This document shows positions 1-8,432 of a stretch of 24,040 bases of DNA, piece by piece (the first letter of the stretch is position 1; each line of letters starts with the position of its first letter). The position numbers and the translations under genes are program-made. Under the pieces are notes generated by a model. The model searched no databases. It was not told the origin of the DNA and was given only the letters and a program-made list of their open reading frames with translations. The stretch lies in contig WRDV01000007.1 in assembly GCA_009779655.1 (NCBI GenBank), positions 1-24,040 of the forward strand, read 5' to 3'. This stretch comes from Dehalococcoidia bacterium (GTDB lineage Bacteria; Chloroflexota; Dehalococcoidia; Dehalococcoidales; UBA1222).

Positions 1-1
1 C

Positions 2-130
2 AAAAGGGGGCTCAACTCCAAGATACATTTGGCCGTGGATGCGTATGGTATGCCGGTCAGAATATTTGTTACAGATGGTACCACAGCAGATTGCAAGCTT
101 GGAGAGAAACTAATCAAGGGGATACGTTAA
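2..130 (+). pseudogene. IS5-family transposase fragment
   Basis: An open frame entering from the left edge encodes 42 residues and ends at TAA 128-130. It includes the stretch GLNSKIHLAVDAYGMPVRI followed by TDGTTAD, which is the usual RNase H-fold (DDE) core of IS5/IS1031-group transposases; the Asp in LAVDA is the expected catalytic position. In intact members the LIKGI segment continues into a region containing DRGYD. Here the frame stops at once, and no other frame restores that motif, so the downstream third is missing. The fragment overlaps the mfd stop codon (127-129, opposite strand), so the deletion junction lies at or next to the end of mfd. No terminal inverted repeat is visible. 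The upstream part lies outside the window. Confidence 0.8.
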
Positions 131-3100
131 GTCAAATGGGTGGATTCTTTGCCGCATAACTGCTTGAGCACTGTCTCAAGCGTCTCGCGCCATCCATCCT
201 TTAATACACCCGTGTCCAGCCGCACTTGGTTGATTGACACCTTAACGCCTTGCATGGCAAGGCGCCCGGCTTCCATAGGAAACTGCATTCCGGCAGGACG
301 ACGTAACACAATATTCTCCGCCTCAGTTGATACCGATTCCAAGCGCGCGCTTATAGCCAATACCTTAACGCGAATAGCAAATAACAGATTCTGCACCTCT
401 TGCGGCAACTCACCGAAGCGATCCTTAAAATCACTTGCCGCAACATCAATCATCTCAAGGTTTTTTGCGCTCGCCAAGCGTTTGTAAAGCGATAACCTCG
501 TATCTGTATCAGCCACGTAGCTATCCGGAATGAATGCCGCCTGCGGCAAATTTATCGTCGGCACGGGCAGGCGCATAGTCGGTATAAAAGGCTTATTCTC
601 ACGCTGTGCTGCTTTCTTAGATTTCATATCATCTACCGCTTCAGCTAATAACTGTGTGAATAAATTAAAACCCACAGCGTTGACGTGCCCGCTCTGCCGC
701 GCACCAAGTATATTACCGGCACCTCTTATCTCCAGATCACTCATAGCAATACCAAAACCAGCACCAAGCTCAGCCGCCTTATATATAGTTTGCAACCGCT
801 GATTCGCATCCTGAGCCAGCCGCTTTCCTTTATCGTACAGGAAATAGGCATAGGCCGTATTGGCTCCTCTTCCGACGCGCCCCCTAAGCTGATAAAGCTG
901 CGTCAGCCCCAATCTATCGGATTGGTTAATGATAAGAGTATTGGCATTTGGCACGTCAAGACCGCTCTCAATTATGGTTGTGCATAAGAGCACGTCAACA
1001 TCGCCTGAAGCAAACTGCGCCATTACCATCTCCAGTTCATCTTCAGGCATCTGCCCATGCCCCACAGCAATACGCGCCTCAGGAACAAGATCGCTTAATT
1101 TATCTGAGAGCAAATTTATGCTTTGAATGCGGTTATGTACAAAAAATACCTGTCCTTTACGCTCAAGCTCACGCACAATAGCTTCACGGACTAACTGCTC
1201 AGAGTATTCTGCTACATATGTATTAATTGGCAGTCGCTCTGATGGCGGGGTTTCCATGACAGACATGTCACGCACCCCTACCAGCGATAGGTTAAGCGTG
1301 CGCGGTATCGGGGTTGCTGAGAGTGTCAGTACGTCAATCTCATGCCGCAGCGCTTTAAAATGCTCTTTATGCGATACCCCAAAGCGCTGCTCTTCGTCTA
1401 CTATAAGTAACCCTAAATCCTTAAACTTAACATCCTTTTGAAGGAGCCTATGCGTACCAATGGCAATATCCACCGAACCAGCCTCAATCGCCTCAACAAT
1501 TTCCTTCTGCTCGCGTAATGATTTGAAACGGCTGAGCGATTCAACTCTTATAGGGAACGCTGCCAGCCTCTCTTGAAAGGTTGCATAGTGCTGCTGCGCA
1601 AGAACCGTTGTGGGCACCAGCATCGCCACTTGCTTCCCATCTTGGATTGCCTTAAAAGCAGCGCGTAGCGCCACCTCTGTTTTGCCGTAGCCGACATCTC
1701 CGCATATCAAACGATCCATAGGTCGGGGGCGCGACATATCCTCTTTTATCTGCTCTATTGCATTAAGCTGATCCGGTGTTTCTACATACGGGAAAGATGC
1801 TTCCAACTCTGTCTGCCAGATGTTATCCTCAGAATAAGCAAAGCCAAGCGCCGTCTCACGCGCGGCATAGATTTTAAGCAAATCCTCCGCCAAATCCTCG
1901 GCGGACTCCCGTGCCTTATCCTTGCTCCTAATCCATTCCTGACTTCCTAAGCGATTAAGAGACGGAGCATGATCAGCAGCGCCGACGTAGCGCTCAATAC
2001 GATCAATCTGGTCAGTTGGCACATAGAGCCTGTCACCATCAGCATATTCTAACAGCATATACTCTCGTATAATGCCGCCTGCCTGCATTGTGGTTACGCC
2101 GTTAAACCTGCTCACGCCATGCTCAACATGCACTACGTAATCACCGGGCTTAAGATCATTAAATAGTTTGTGGTGCGCTATCGGGCGCTTACGCGCGAAC
2201 CGCTGCTGTTTTAAAAAGCCAAATAGCTCTCTGTCACTGAACAAATAAACTTCTTCGCGCCATTCCCAGCCCGAGGATATAATCCCCTGCACCAAAGTTA
2301 CAGAACCGCGTGGCGGCATTGTTACCAGCTCATTTTTAACCGAACATAGTAACCCTTCATTGCCAAGTAATTCAGAAAGCCTCTCTGCCTGATGGCTCAC
2401 TGCCACAACGCGCTTATTATCTGCCGATAATTCTTTGACGCGCTCCATCCACGATGCTAATTGCCCGGCGTAGTTCTTAGCAAAAGCAAAGGATAAGCGC
2501 AGTGCCTCGCTTTCATTCGCCGAGTATAGATCCGGCAGTTCCAGCCGCTGCGCTCTTTCCAGCCCAAAGCATAGCTCATCCCATGTAAAATATTGCGTCG
2601 GAAACGTATCCGGGTATTCGCGCCGCTCCACTTTTTCAGCGAATGCCTTGCCATGCTCTTTGCTAAAGAAAACAGCTTCATCCTCAATACGCCCGGGCCC
2701 ATCTAACACTACTAAACATCGCGGAGGCAGATAAGAAAGCAATATGTCCTCATTAAACAGCGCCGCATAAGAGCCAATATCCATGGGAAGATGCCCCGCC
2801 CCTGTTAGCTCTATATCAGCCTCAAGCTTACTCCGCGCCTCAGTATTAAGCCCCTTCAAATCCAACTTGGATAAAATAGTATGCAAAGCCCCCGCGCCCC
2901 CGCTAAAACACGCCGCCGTCTCTGATGCGGGACCAAGGACCACTTCCTCGACCGCTTTTAGCGAGCGCTGACTAAGCGAATCAAAATAGCGCATGCGCTC
3001 TACGCTATTGCCAAAATACTCCATGCGCACAGGCAATTCTTCCGTAGGCAGGAAAATATCCAGTATATCGCCATGACGGCTAAAACTCCCCGGAACTTCG

Positions 3101-3612
3101 GTTAAGCTCTCTTTTCGATAACCAAGAGATAACAGGCGCTCAGCCAGCTTAAGCGGATTAAGCTCCATACCGCAGCGCAGCGTTATCCAGCCGGAACGGA
3201 AAACTGACGCCGAGGGCATTTTTTGCATCAAAGCCGGCACTTGGGCCAGTATCAATGGTAGCTTTGAGTCAGCAGCGGGGTAAACCATCTTTGATAGCGC
3301 CTGTAAACGTTCCATTGCCGAGACAGCGTCTGTGGCAATGCAAGCATAAGGCAAGTTGTCGGGCCCGGGAATTTGTGTAACTGCTTCGCCACCTAGCCAC
3401 ACGCTCAACTGCTCTGCCATTTTGCGAGTTTTATCAGGCTGAGCCGTGACTACTAACATGGGACGTTTTAACTCGCTGAAAAGCGCCGCCAACAGGTACG
3501 GTTTAGCATCTTCAATAACCAATGCCTGCGCGGAGGCATGTTCAAGAGATGCTACCAGCTTTTGGAAGTCAGCGCAGTCACGCAATAGTCCCAGCAAAAC
3601 ACTTATCTTCAT
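127..3612 (-). CDS. mfd: Transcription-repair coupling factor Mfd
   Basis: This ATP-dependent DNA translocase displaces RNA polymerase stalled at lesions and recruits UvrA for nucleotide excision repair. At 1161 residues it has the usual family length. The N-terminal UvrB-like module is followed by the RNAP-interaction domain from about residue 487 (LKPGDYVVHVEHGV, then a Tudor-like stretch with YADGDRLYVPTDQ). The superfamily 2 motor shows Walker A GDVGYGKT (638-645, K644), Walker B DEEQ (739-742), LSATPIPRT, TTIIESGLDVPN and QLRGRVGRG near 910. The translocation (TRG) motif follows around GAGFGIAMSDLEIRGAGN, then the C-terminal D7 domain. The ATG follows TTAGGTAAGT, a weak SD. The last residues (KESTHLT) and stop overlap an IS5 remnant, so the extreme C-terminus may be altered. 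It is transcribed divergently from proB. Confidence 0.97.
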   Translation of the reverse strand: MKISVLLGLLRDCADFQKLVASLEHASAQALVIEDAKPYLLAALFSELKRPMLVVTAQPDKTRKMAEQLSVWLGGEAVTQIPGPDNLPYACIATDAVSAMERLQALSKMVYPAADSKLPLILAQVPALMQKMPSASVFRSGWITLRCGMELNPLKLAERLLSLGYRKESLTEVPGSFSRHGDILDIFLPTEELPVRMEYFGNSVERMRYFDSLSQRSLKAVEEVVLGPASETAACFSGGAGALHTILSKLDLKGLNTEARSKLEADIELTGAGHLPMDIGSYAALFNEDILLSYLPPRCLVVLDGPGRIEDEAVFFSKEHGKAFAEKVERREYPDTFPTQYFTWDELCFGLERAQRLELPDLYSANESEALRLSFAFAKNYAGQLASWMERVKELSADNKRVVAVSHQAERLSELLGNEGLLCSVKNELVTMPPRGSVTLVQGIISSGWEWREEVYLFSDRELFGFLKQQRFARKRPIAHHKLFNDLKPGDYVVHVEHGVSRFNGVTTMQAGGIIREYMLLEYADGDRLYVPTDQIDRIERYVGAADHAPSLNRLGSQEWIRSKDKARESAEDLAEDLLKIYAARETALGFAYSEDNIWQTELEASFPYVETPDQLNAIEQIKEDMSRPRPMDRLICGDVGYGKTEVALRAAFKAIQDGKQVAMLVPTTVLAQQHYATFQERLAAFPIRVESLSRFKSLREQKEIVEAIEAGSVDIAIGTHRLLQKDVKFKDLGLLIVDEEQRFGVSHKEHFKALRHEIDVLTLSATPIPRTLNLSLVGVRDMSVMETPPSERLPINTYVAEYSEQLVREAIVRELERKGQVFFVHNRIQSINLLSDKLSDLVPEARIAVGHGQMPEDELEMVMAQFASGDVDVLLCTTIIESGLDVPNANTLIINQSDRLGLTQLYQLRGRVGRGANTAYAYFLYDKGKRLAQDANQRLQTIYKAAELGAGFGIAMSDLEIRGAGNILGARQSGHVNAVGFNLFTQLLAEAVDDMKSKKAAQRENKPFIPTMRLPVPTINLPQAAFIPDSYVADTDTRLSLYKRLASAKNLEMIDVAASDFKDRFGELPQEVQNLLFAIRVKVLAISARLESVSTEAENIVLRRPAGMQFPMEAGRLAMQGVKVSINQVRLDTGVLKDGWRETLETVLKQLCGKESTHLT

Positions 3613-3676
3613 ACTTACCTAACGCCAATACGGCCGCGATAACAACTATCCGGCCTCCATAGAACACCTAATCTAT

Positions 3677-3685
3677 ACTATAGCA
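3677..3685 (-). promoter_or_regulatory. mfd promoter, extended -10
   Basis: On the minus strand TGC-TATAGT mirrors the proB promoter across the palindrome. No good -35 is visible, as expected for an extended -10 promoter. It would leave an mfd leader of about 60 nt. Confidence 0.45.
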
Positions 3686-3733
3686 GATTTGGCACAATAG
3701 GAACGTTGTTCCTATTGTGCCAAGATTGCTATA
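3679..3733. repeat. 55-bp near-perfect palindrome between mfd and proB
   Basis: Two 16-bp arms (3689-3704 and 3708-3723) are exact reverse complements around the 3-nt centre GTT. Outside them, after a 3-nt mismatch on each side (GAT/GAT), TATAGCA (3679-3685) pairs exactly with TGCTATA (3727-3733). Each outer arm is also the core of an extended -10 element, one facing proB and one facing mfd. It could be an operator for a dimeric regulator, a stable cruciform, or a small insertion that brought in both promoters. No second copy was found in the window. Confidence 0.9.
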
Positions 3734-3735
3734 AT
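3706..3735 (+). promoter_or_regulatory. proB promoter with extended -10
   Basis: The hexamer TATAAT at 3730-3735 is preceded by TGC (3727-3729), an extended -10. A weak -35, TTGTTC (3706-3711), lies 18 bp upstream, inside the palindrome. The start point would fall about 3742, only 3-4 nt before the preferred proB ATG at 3746. Confidence 0.65.
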
Positions 3736-3745
3736 GGTAGCCTCT

Positions 3746-4879
3746 ATGAATAATTCCTATTTGGCATATAAGCGTATCGTGCTCAAGTTAGGCACTAGCC
3801 TGCTTACCGGCAACAGCGACCGTTTGAGCGTTGATGTTATGTCAACACTCGTTTCACAGGTGGCTGCCATCCATGCCATTGGCGCGGAGGTGGTCATTGT
3901 TTCGTCCGGCGCAGTAGCAGCCGGCCGTCATCGATTAAAAGCCAATCACGAACTCAATGGAGTACCGTTACGACAGGTATTAGCAGCAGTAGGACAAGCA
4001 CGTCTAATGCAAGTTTATGAGGAACTTTTCGAAAAACACAACATCACTGTAGCACAGGCGCTATTAACTAAAGCCGACCTGACAGACCGCTCAGGATATC
4101 TCAATGCGCGTAATACTTTCCTCAGCTTGTTGGAACTTGGCATTGTGGGTATTGTTAACGAGAACGATGTAGTGGCAGTAGACGAACTGGCCGGAACTCG
4201 CTTTGGAGATAACGATAATCTATCAGCCATGGTAGCTAACTTGGTTGACGCTAATTTACTCATAATACTTAGCGATATCTCAGGGCTCTATACTGCTGAT
4301 CCTCACACCGACCCTAACGCCCGCCTTATTCCAGAGGTTTGCAATATTGACGCTGCCATTGAGAGCATGGCAGGCAATACAGCCGGCAAACTCGGCACAG
4401 GCGGAATGACCACAAAAATAGAGGCCGCACGCTTAGCAACGGCTTCAGGAGTAAGCGTGATCATCACCAATGGGAATCAGCCTGACATCATACAGAGACT
4501 TGCACAAGGAAAAGCTATCGGCACTCGTTTCGTGCCATCCGCTACAAAATTGGAAAGCAGGGAACAATGGTTGCTTTACGAGTCATGCGCACGAGGCAAT
4601 CTAGTAATAGACAATACTGCGGCTGAGGCCATCGCCTGTCACAATAAAAGTTTGCTTCCGGCAAGTGTGTTTGAGGTGCATGGTGAATGGCAACGTGGCG
4701 ACTTGGTGGACATTCGCACGGGGGAGACACGCATTGGCAGCGGCATTGCAAATTACAGCTCGGCAGATACACAACGCATAAAAGGATGCCATTTCGCGCA
4801 AATATCCCCTGAGCTTGGCTACGACTATGGGGCAGAGCTTATGCATCGCAATAATATAACACTATTAAATAGCAGGTGA
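3746..4879 (+). CDS. proB: Glutamate 5-kinase ProB
   Basis: This cytoplasmic enzyme phosphorylates glutamate to gamma-glutamyl phosphate, the first step of proline synthesis; ProA (7093-8364) does the next. The amino acid kinase domain shows RIVLKLGTSLL near the start, VSSGAVAAGR, NENDVVAVDE, FGDNDNLSAMVA, LSDISGLYTADP and GTGGMTTKIEAARLA. A C-terminal PUA domain covers about the last 95 residues. An in-frame ATG at 3734 lies inside the TATAAT box, so it cannot be the start if that promoter is used. The ATG at 3746 gives MNNSYLAYKRIVLKLG (377 residues), which fits the family. No SD precedes either ATG, so the mRNA is probably leaderless. The gene is followed 4 nt later by an unknown small gene and is separated from proA, which lies convergent on the other strand. 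Confidence 0.95.
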   Translation: MNNSYLAYKRIVLKLGTSLLTGNSDRLSVDVMSTLVSQVAAIHAIGAEVVIVSSGAVAAGRHRLKANHELNGVPLRQVLAAVGQARLMQVYEELFEKHNITVAQALLTKADLTDRSGYLNARNTFLSLLELGIVGIVNENDVVAVDELAGTRFGDNDNLSAMVANLVDANLLIILSDISGLYTADPHTDPNARLIPEVCNIDAAIESMAGNTAGKLGTGGMTTKIEAARLATASGVSVIITNGNQPDIIQRLAQGKAIGTRFVPSATKLESREQWLLYESCARGNLVIDNTAAEAIACHNKSLLPASVFEVHGEWQRGDLVDIRTGETRIGSGIANYSSADTQRIKGCHFAQISPELGYDYGAELMHRNNITLLNSR

Positions 4880-4883
4880 TTTT

Positions 4884-5147
4884 ATGGCTCAAGGCAAGAT
4901 TTACGATAGTTCCAGTGGTAAGCTAGTAGTCGAGGTTGAATACCGTATGTTTGACACTTCTGTCGACAACTGGTGGGGTGAATTGAATCTAACCGAATAT
5001 ATGCGCATACCTGATGGAAGCTATATATTGGAACTAGCTGACGGACGAAGTGGGCGCTGTATCCTCAACCGCAAACTAAACAAAGCCATATCCGGGTTAC
5101 TGCCATTGCACTGTTTCCGTTTCCGCGGTAGTAGCGAGTTAAAATAA
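4884..5147 (+). CDS. Small conserved-looking protein downstream of proB
   Basis: This gene of 87 codons starts 4 nt after the proB stop. A good SD, AGCAGGTGA, lies in the proB tail, so it is translated as the second gene of the proB unit. I do not recognise the family. The sequence alternates short polar and hydrophobic stretches (KLVVEVEYRMF, SYILELADGRSGRCILNRKL), suggesting a small all-beta soluble domain. There is no signal peptide, membrane segment or metal-binding cluster. A link to proline metabolism is suggested only by position. Confidence 0.7.
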   Translation: MAQGKIYDSSSGKLVVEVEYRMFDTSVDNWWGELNLTEYMRIPDGSYILELADGRSGRCILNRKLNKAISGLLPLHCFRFRGSSELK

Positions 5148-5226
5148 CACGCCTGCAATACGTGACTATAACGACGGCATTTATAAAAATTTCCAATAGC
5201 AAAATATATCTTGTCTGATCTACCAT

Positions 5227-5256
5227 CCACCAGAAAACTAATACAATTTTTGGTGG
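5227..5256. repeat. Hairpin downstream of the proB unit
   Basis: CCACCA (5227-5232) pairs with TGGTGG (5251-5256). The stem extends inward by four A-T or G-U pairs around a 10-nt loop. It lies between the convergent ends of the proB unit and the DUF5131 gene, where a bidirectional terminator would be expected. No T-run follows on either strand, so it is not a classic intrinsic terminator. Confidence 0.4.
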
Positions 5257-5277
5257 TAGTGCAAGACCAAGAGCCTG

Positions 5278-6000
5278 TTAAAATAACTTTTTGCCGTCAA
5301 GTATGTTGATTCCGAATGCTCCCGCAAGACTGTTCTGCTTGTACGGGTTAATTCTCTGAATTGTTCCGTCACGCATAAAAAGCGAGCCTGTGTTCTTAAA
5401 CCAAAAAGTCGCGCCAACCTCTGCGCATTGCTCCCGAATACCCATAACCCAATCATAATCGCATTTGCGAGCTTCGCGCCCGGTCTCGCCGCCGACAGTG
5501 ACATGCTCAACTCCGGCAAGATACGACGACAAATCAATTGGTCCTAGAAGCGGAGCGCAAGCAACAAAACGACGTTTTATTGGATAGGATAAGAATAATG
5601 GCAAGCGGTAATCAGCCGTCTCTTGGTTTTCGATAGTGCATCCGACATTAACATTATCGTAACCATCGCCCCAGTCAAGCGGCAGCGAAACAAGAAAACG
5701 GTCAATGCGCTTTGTCAGGATTAGAAATTCGAGGTCTTGTCGTTGCTTAATCATCGACCAAGCATGAGCGCGCCACTCGTCTGCTTCCGCGATAAAGAAG
5801 TCGCTGGCAAAACACGTAGCAACAATCTTTCCACTCGGTATTTTAGGTGCACCTTTTGCAGTTTTGGCGATAGGCTTCTCAAAATCATCTGTCTTGGTTA
5901 CTGTATTTTGGCCAAAACGTTTAGAATACGGTCCATAATAGTAGCAATACATACAACCGTCGCTGACTTTATAGCATCCGGCCCATGGTTCCCAATTCAT
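5278..6000 (-). CDS. DUF5131 (phage Gp37/Gp68-like) protein
   Basis: The 240-residue product matches my knowledge of the DUF5131 family, often found on phages and mobile elements. The N-terminal cluster C9-X6-C16-X2-C19 (GCYKVSDGCMYCY) resembles the cysteine triad typical of this family and suggests an Fe-S or metal site of radical-SAM type. Further family-like stretches are FLILTKRIDRF, NVGCTIENQE, GPIDLSSYL and VTVGGETGREAR, ending with a WFKNTGSL segment. An in-frame stop just before the ATG fixes the start; the N-terminus is shorter than the usual version that begins with an IEWT-type segment. The SD is weak. The biochemical function is unknown. Its position in a run of biosynthetic genes suggests a separate insertion. 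Confidence 0.8.
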   Translation of the reverse strand: MNWEPWAGCYKVSDGCMYCYYYGPYSKRFGQNTVTKTDDFEKPIAKTAKGAPKIPSGKIVATCFASDFFIAEADEWRAHAWSMIKQRQDLEFLILTKRIDRFLVSLPLDWGDGYDNVNVGCTIENQETADYRLPLFLSYPIKRRFVACAPLLGPIDLSSYLAGVEHVTVGGETGREARKCDYDWVMGIREQCAEVGATFWFKNTGSLFMRDGTIQRINPYKQNSLAGAFGINILDGKKLF

Positions 6001-6104
6001 ATCTCAGCAACTAATTCTAAATATCTCGGCTAAAACATAATAACAGTACTGCCAATAGTATAAAAATCCCGCCAGAGGTACACTGATTTGCACAGTGGCT
6101 ATAC

Positions 6105-7016
6105 TCAGCAAACCTTGCTAGGCTTATCGAATAATGCAGTGCTCAAGTATTTCTCTCCCCTATCAGGGAAAACTGCGACTATAAGACTTTCTTCCGTTAG
6201 ATCGTTTGCCACCTCTAACGCTGCCAACATCGCCGCGCCGCTGGACATACCAGCAAAGATCCCTTCCTCCAAAATGATGCGCCGCGTCATAGCCAATGCA
6301 GCTTCCGTTTCGATCATAATACTTCTGTCAATTTGGGATATATCGTATATCTCAGGAACAATGGCTTCTTCCATGTTTTTTAAACCTTGGATATAATGCC
6401 CCTTAACCGGTTGCGCTTCAATAACTTTAATATTGGGATTTTTCTCCTTGAGCCCCATGCCGACTCCTATGAGAGTGCCGGATGTGCCGATAGATGAAAC
6501 AAAGTGAGTAACTTTACCCTCGCTCTGCTGCCAAATTTCTTCAGCAGTAGTTTTGTAATGCGCTATTTTATTATACTCATTCGAAAACTGATTCGGATTA
6601 AAATACATGCCTTGCTCTTGCTCAAGCATACTACGAGTCTTCATGATAGCTCCGTCTGTACCTTGTTCAGCCGGCGTAAGAACGATTTGCGCACCAAACG
6701 CTTCAATCATACGCCTTCGTTCAATTGAAACAGCCTCACTCATTACAATCGTAACTCCGTATCCCTTAACAGCGCCGATCATAGCCAAGCCAATTCCTGT
6801 ATTGCCAGAGGTAGCTTCAATAATACTCATCCCCTGTTTCAGTATGCCCTCGAGCTCAGCTTGTTCTATCATCTTAAGCGCAATGCGATCCTTGATACTG
6901 CCGGTAGGGTTACACCCCTCTATTTTGGCGTAAATTTTTACTCCGCTTTTTTTGCATAAACTGTTTATGCGCACGAGCGGTGTGTTTCCGATTGTATCAA
7001 GAATTGAGTCTCTCAT
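6105..7016 (-). CDS. cysM: Cysteine synthase (CysM-like, PLP-dependent)
   Basis: This fold-type II PLP enzyme makes cysteine from O-acetylserine (or O-phosphoserine) and sulfide. The 303-residue protein has the PLP lysine K42 in NPTGSIKDR, the substrate loop TSGNTG (69-74), the phosphate-binding SIGTSGT, and the late GMSSGAA motif. The SIKDR form around the lysine is closer to CysM and related synthases than to classic CysK; I use cysM on that basis, but substrate and isoform are not certain. Strong SD GGAGGAA sits just before the ATG. It lies 76 nt after proA on the same strand and may be cotranscribed from the rph promoter. No SAM-box or cysteine T-box is visible. Confidence 0.9.
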   Translation of the reverse strand: MRDSILDTIGNTPLVRINSLCKKSGVKIYAKIEGCNPTGSIKDRIALKMIEQAELEGILKQGMSIIEATSGNTGIGLAMIGAVKGYGVTIVMSEAVSIERRRMIEAFGAQIVLTPAEQGTDGAIMKTRSMLEQEQGMYFNPNQFSNEYNKIAHYKTTAEEIWQQSEGKVTHFVSSIGTSGTLIGVGMGLKEKNPNIKVIEAQPVKGHYIQGLKNMEEAIVPEIYDISQIDRSIMIETEAALAMTRRIILEEGIFAGMSSGAAMLAALEVANDLTEESLIVAVFPDRGEKYLSTALFDKPSKVC

Positions 7017-7092
7017 GTATTCCTCCAGCTACAAATACAAAACGCCTTATCTTATGGATTATGCTGTCCTTTAGCGCCAATATATACTAACG

Positions 7093-8364
7093 CTACGATC
7101 TTACCTGCCAGTTGCCGAACACAATCCACTTATACGAGGTAATTTCCTCCAGTCCAAGCGGTCCGCGCGCATGCATCTTTTGCGTACTAATACCCAATTC
7201 TGCGCCAAGCCCAAACTGAGCTCCGTCAGTAAAACGCGTGCTGGCATTAACCATCACGGCCGCCGCATCCACTTCATTTAAAAAGCGTTGCGCATTAGTA
7301 TAATTCTCAGTGAGAATAGCTTCAGTATGACCCGAGCCGTAATTAGCAATATGCTCTAATGCCACATCCAATGAATCAACTACTTTCACCGCCAGTATGA
7401 GCGCCAGAAATTCTTTTCCCCAGTCGGCGTCAGCGGCCGGAACAAGCATGAGACCGTCCAGTTTGCTCAATACGGCAAACGACAACGGATCACAGCGTAA
7501 TTCCACACCTGCTTTATTAAGCTCACGTGCCATGACAGGCAGAAACAACCCGGCAATATCCTTATGCACAAGCACAGTATCTAACGCATTGCACACCGTC
7601 GGACGCTGCACTTTAGCGTTACATACAATATGCGCAGCTTTTTCTATGTCGGCAGAGGCATCTACAAAGGTATGGCATACTCCTATACCTCCTGCTACAA
7701 CAGGAATAAGCGAATTATCGCGCACAAATTTAATTAACCCTTCTCCGCCGCGCGGCACAACCAAATCTATGACATCGCGCATCTTAAGCAAATCATTCAC
7801 AACAGCACGATCTATATTTTCAATAAGCTGCACCGCTGTTTCAGGCAATCCTGATTTTTGCAACGCTGCTTGAGCCACATGCGCCAGCGCCGCATTTGAT
7901 CTCAATGCCTCTTTCCCGCCGCGCAGTATGACAGCGTTGCCGGCTTTAACACATAGGGAAGCAATATCAATAGTGACATTAGGACGGCTCTCATAAATAG
8001 CGGCAATAACGCCAAGTGGAACACGCCTCCTGCCAATATGCAGACCATTAGGCAATGTGCGCATATCAAACACCTTGCCTATCGGATCAGGCAAAGAGGC
8101 CACGGATTCGACATCTTTAGCCATGCCATCAATGCGCTCTTCTGTTAGCAGTAACCGATCCAGCATAGACTCGCTCATGCCTGAAGCCTTAGCCTCAGCG
8201 TAGTCCTGCCTGTTAGCAGCCAGAATTGACTCTCTGTTTTGCCGCAATCCGCGCGCCATCTCCAATAAAACAGTATTTTTGACAGCAGCAGAGACGGACG
8301 ACAGCTTGCGCAAGGCTCTTTTAGCCTGCTGCCCCTTTATTTGCAGTTCATTAACATCTGCCAT
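7093..8364 (-). CDS. proA: Gamma-glutamyl phosphate reductase ProA
   Basis: This aldehyde-dehydrogenase-superfamily enzyme reduces gamma-glutamyl phosphate to glutamate semialdehyde with NADPH, the second step to proline. The nucleophilic cysteine is in QRPTVCNALDT (C258 from the start used here). Other family stretches are VPLGVIAAIYESRPNVT, GNAVILRGGKEA, VVPRGGEGLI and ASTRFTDGAQFGLGAELGIS near the C-terminus. The open frame extends to 8424, but GGAG (8371-8374) lies 6 nt upstream of the ATG at 8364 and the resulting N-terminus MADVNELQIKGQQAK fits the family. The protein is then 423 residues. It follows rph closely and is probably in its operon. The partner proB is in a separate convergent unit. 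Confidence 0.95.
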   Translation of the reverse strand: MADVNELQIKGQQAKRALRKLSSVSAAVKNTVLLEMARGLRQNRESILAANRQDYAEAKASGMSESMLDRLLLTEERIDGMAKDVESVASLPDPIGKVFDMRTLPNGLHIGRRRVPLGVIAAIYESRPNVTIDIASLCVKAGNAVILRGGKEALRSNAALAHVAQAALQKSGLPETAVQLIENIDRAVVNDLLKMRDVIDLVVPRGGEGLIKFVRDNSLIPVVAGGIGVCHTFVDASADIEKAAHIVCNAKVQRPTVCNALDTVLVHKDIAGLFLPVMARELNKAGVELRCDPLSFAVLSKLDGLMLVPAADADWGKEFLALILAVKVVDSLDVALEHIANYGSGHTEAILTENYTNAQRFLNEVDAAAVMVNASTRFTDGAQFGLGAELGISTQKMHARGPLGLEEITSYKWIVFGNWQVRS

Positions 8365-8432
8365 CATGTGCTCCAAACTGAATAATCTGCCCGTGTTATA
8401 TGCCAAACTTCGCCCCGCGCGCAATTTCTGCG

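Noticed and set aside
6060..6104. Possible terminator after cysM (CACTG/CAGTG with a later T5)
   Set aside because: The T-run is about 13 nt from the stem, too far for an intrinsic terminator.
7397..7873. 158-codon plus-strand frame inside proA
   Set aside because: It lies wholly inside the well-supported proA gene in antisense and has no recognisable motif or SD.
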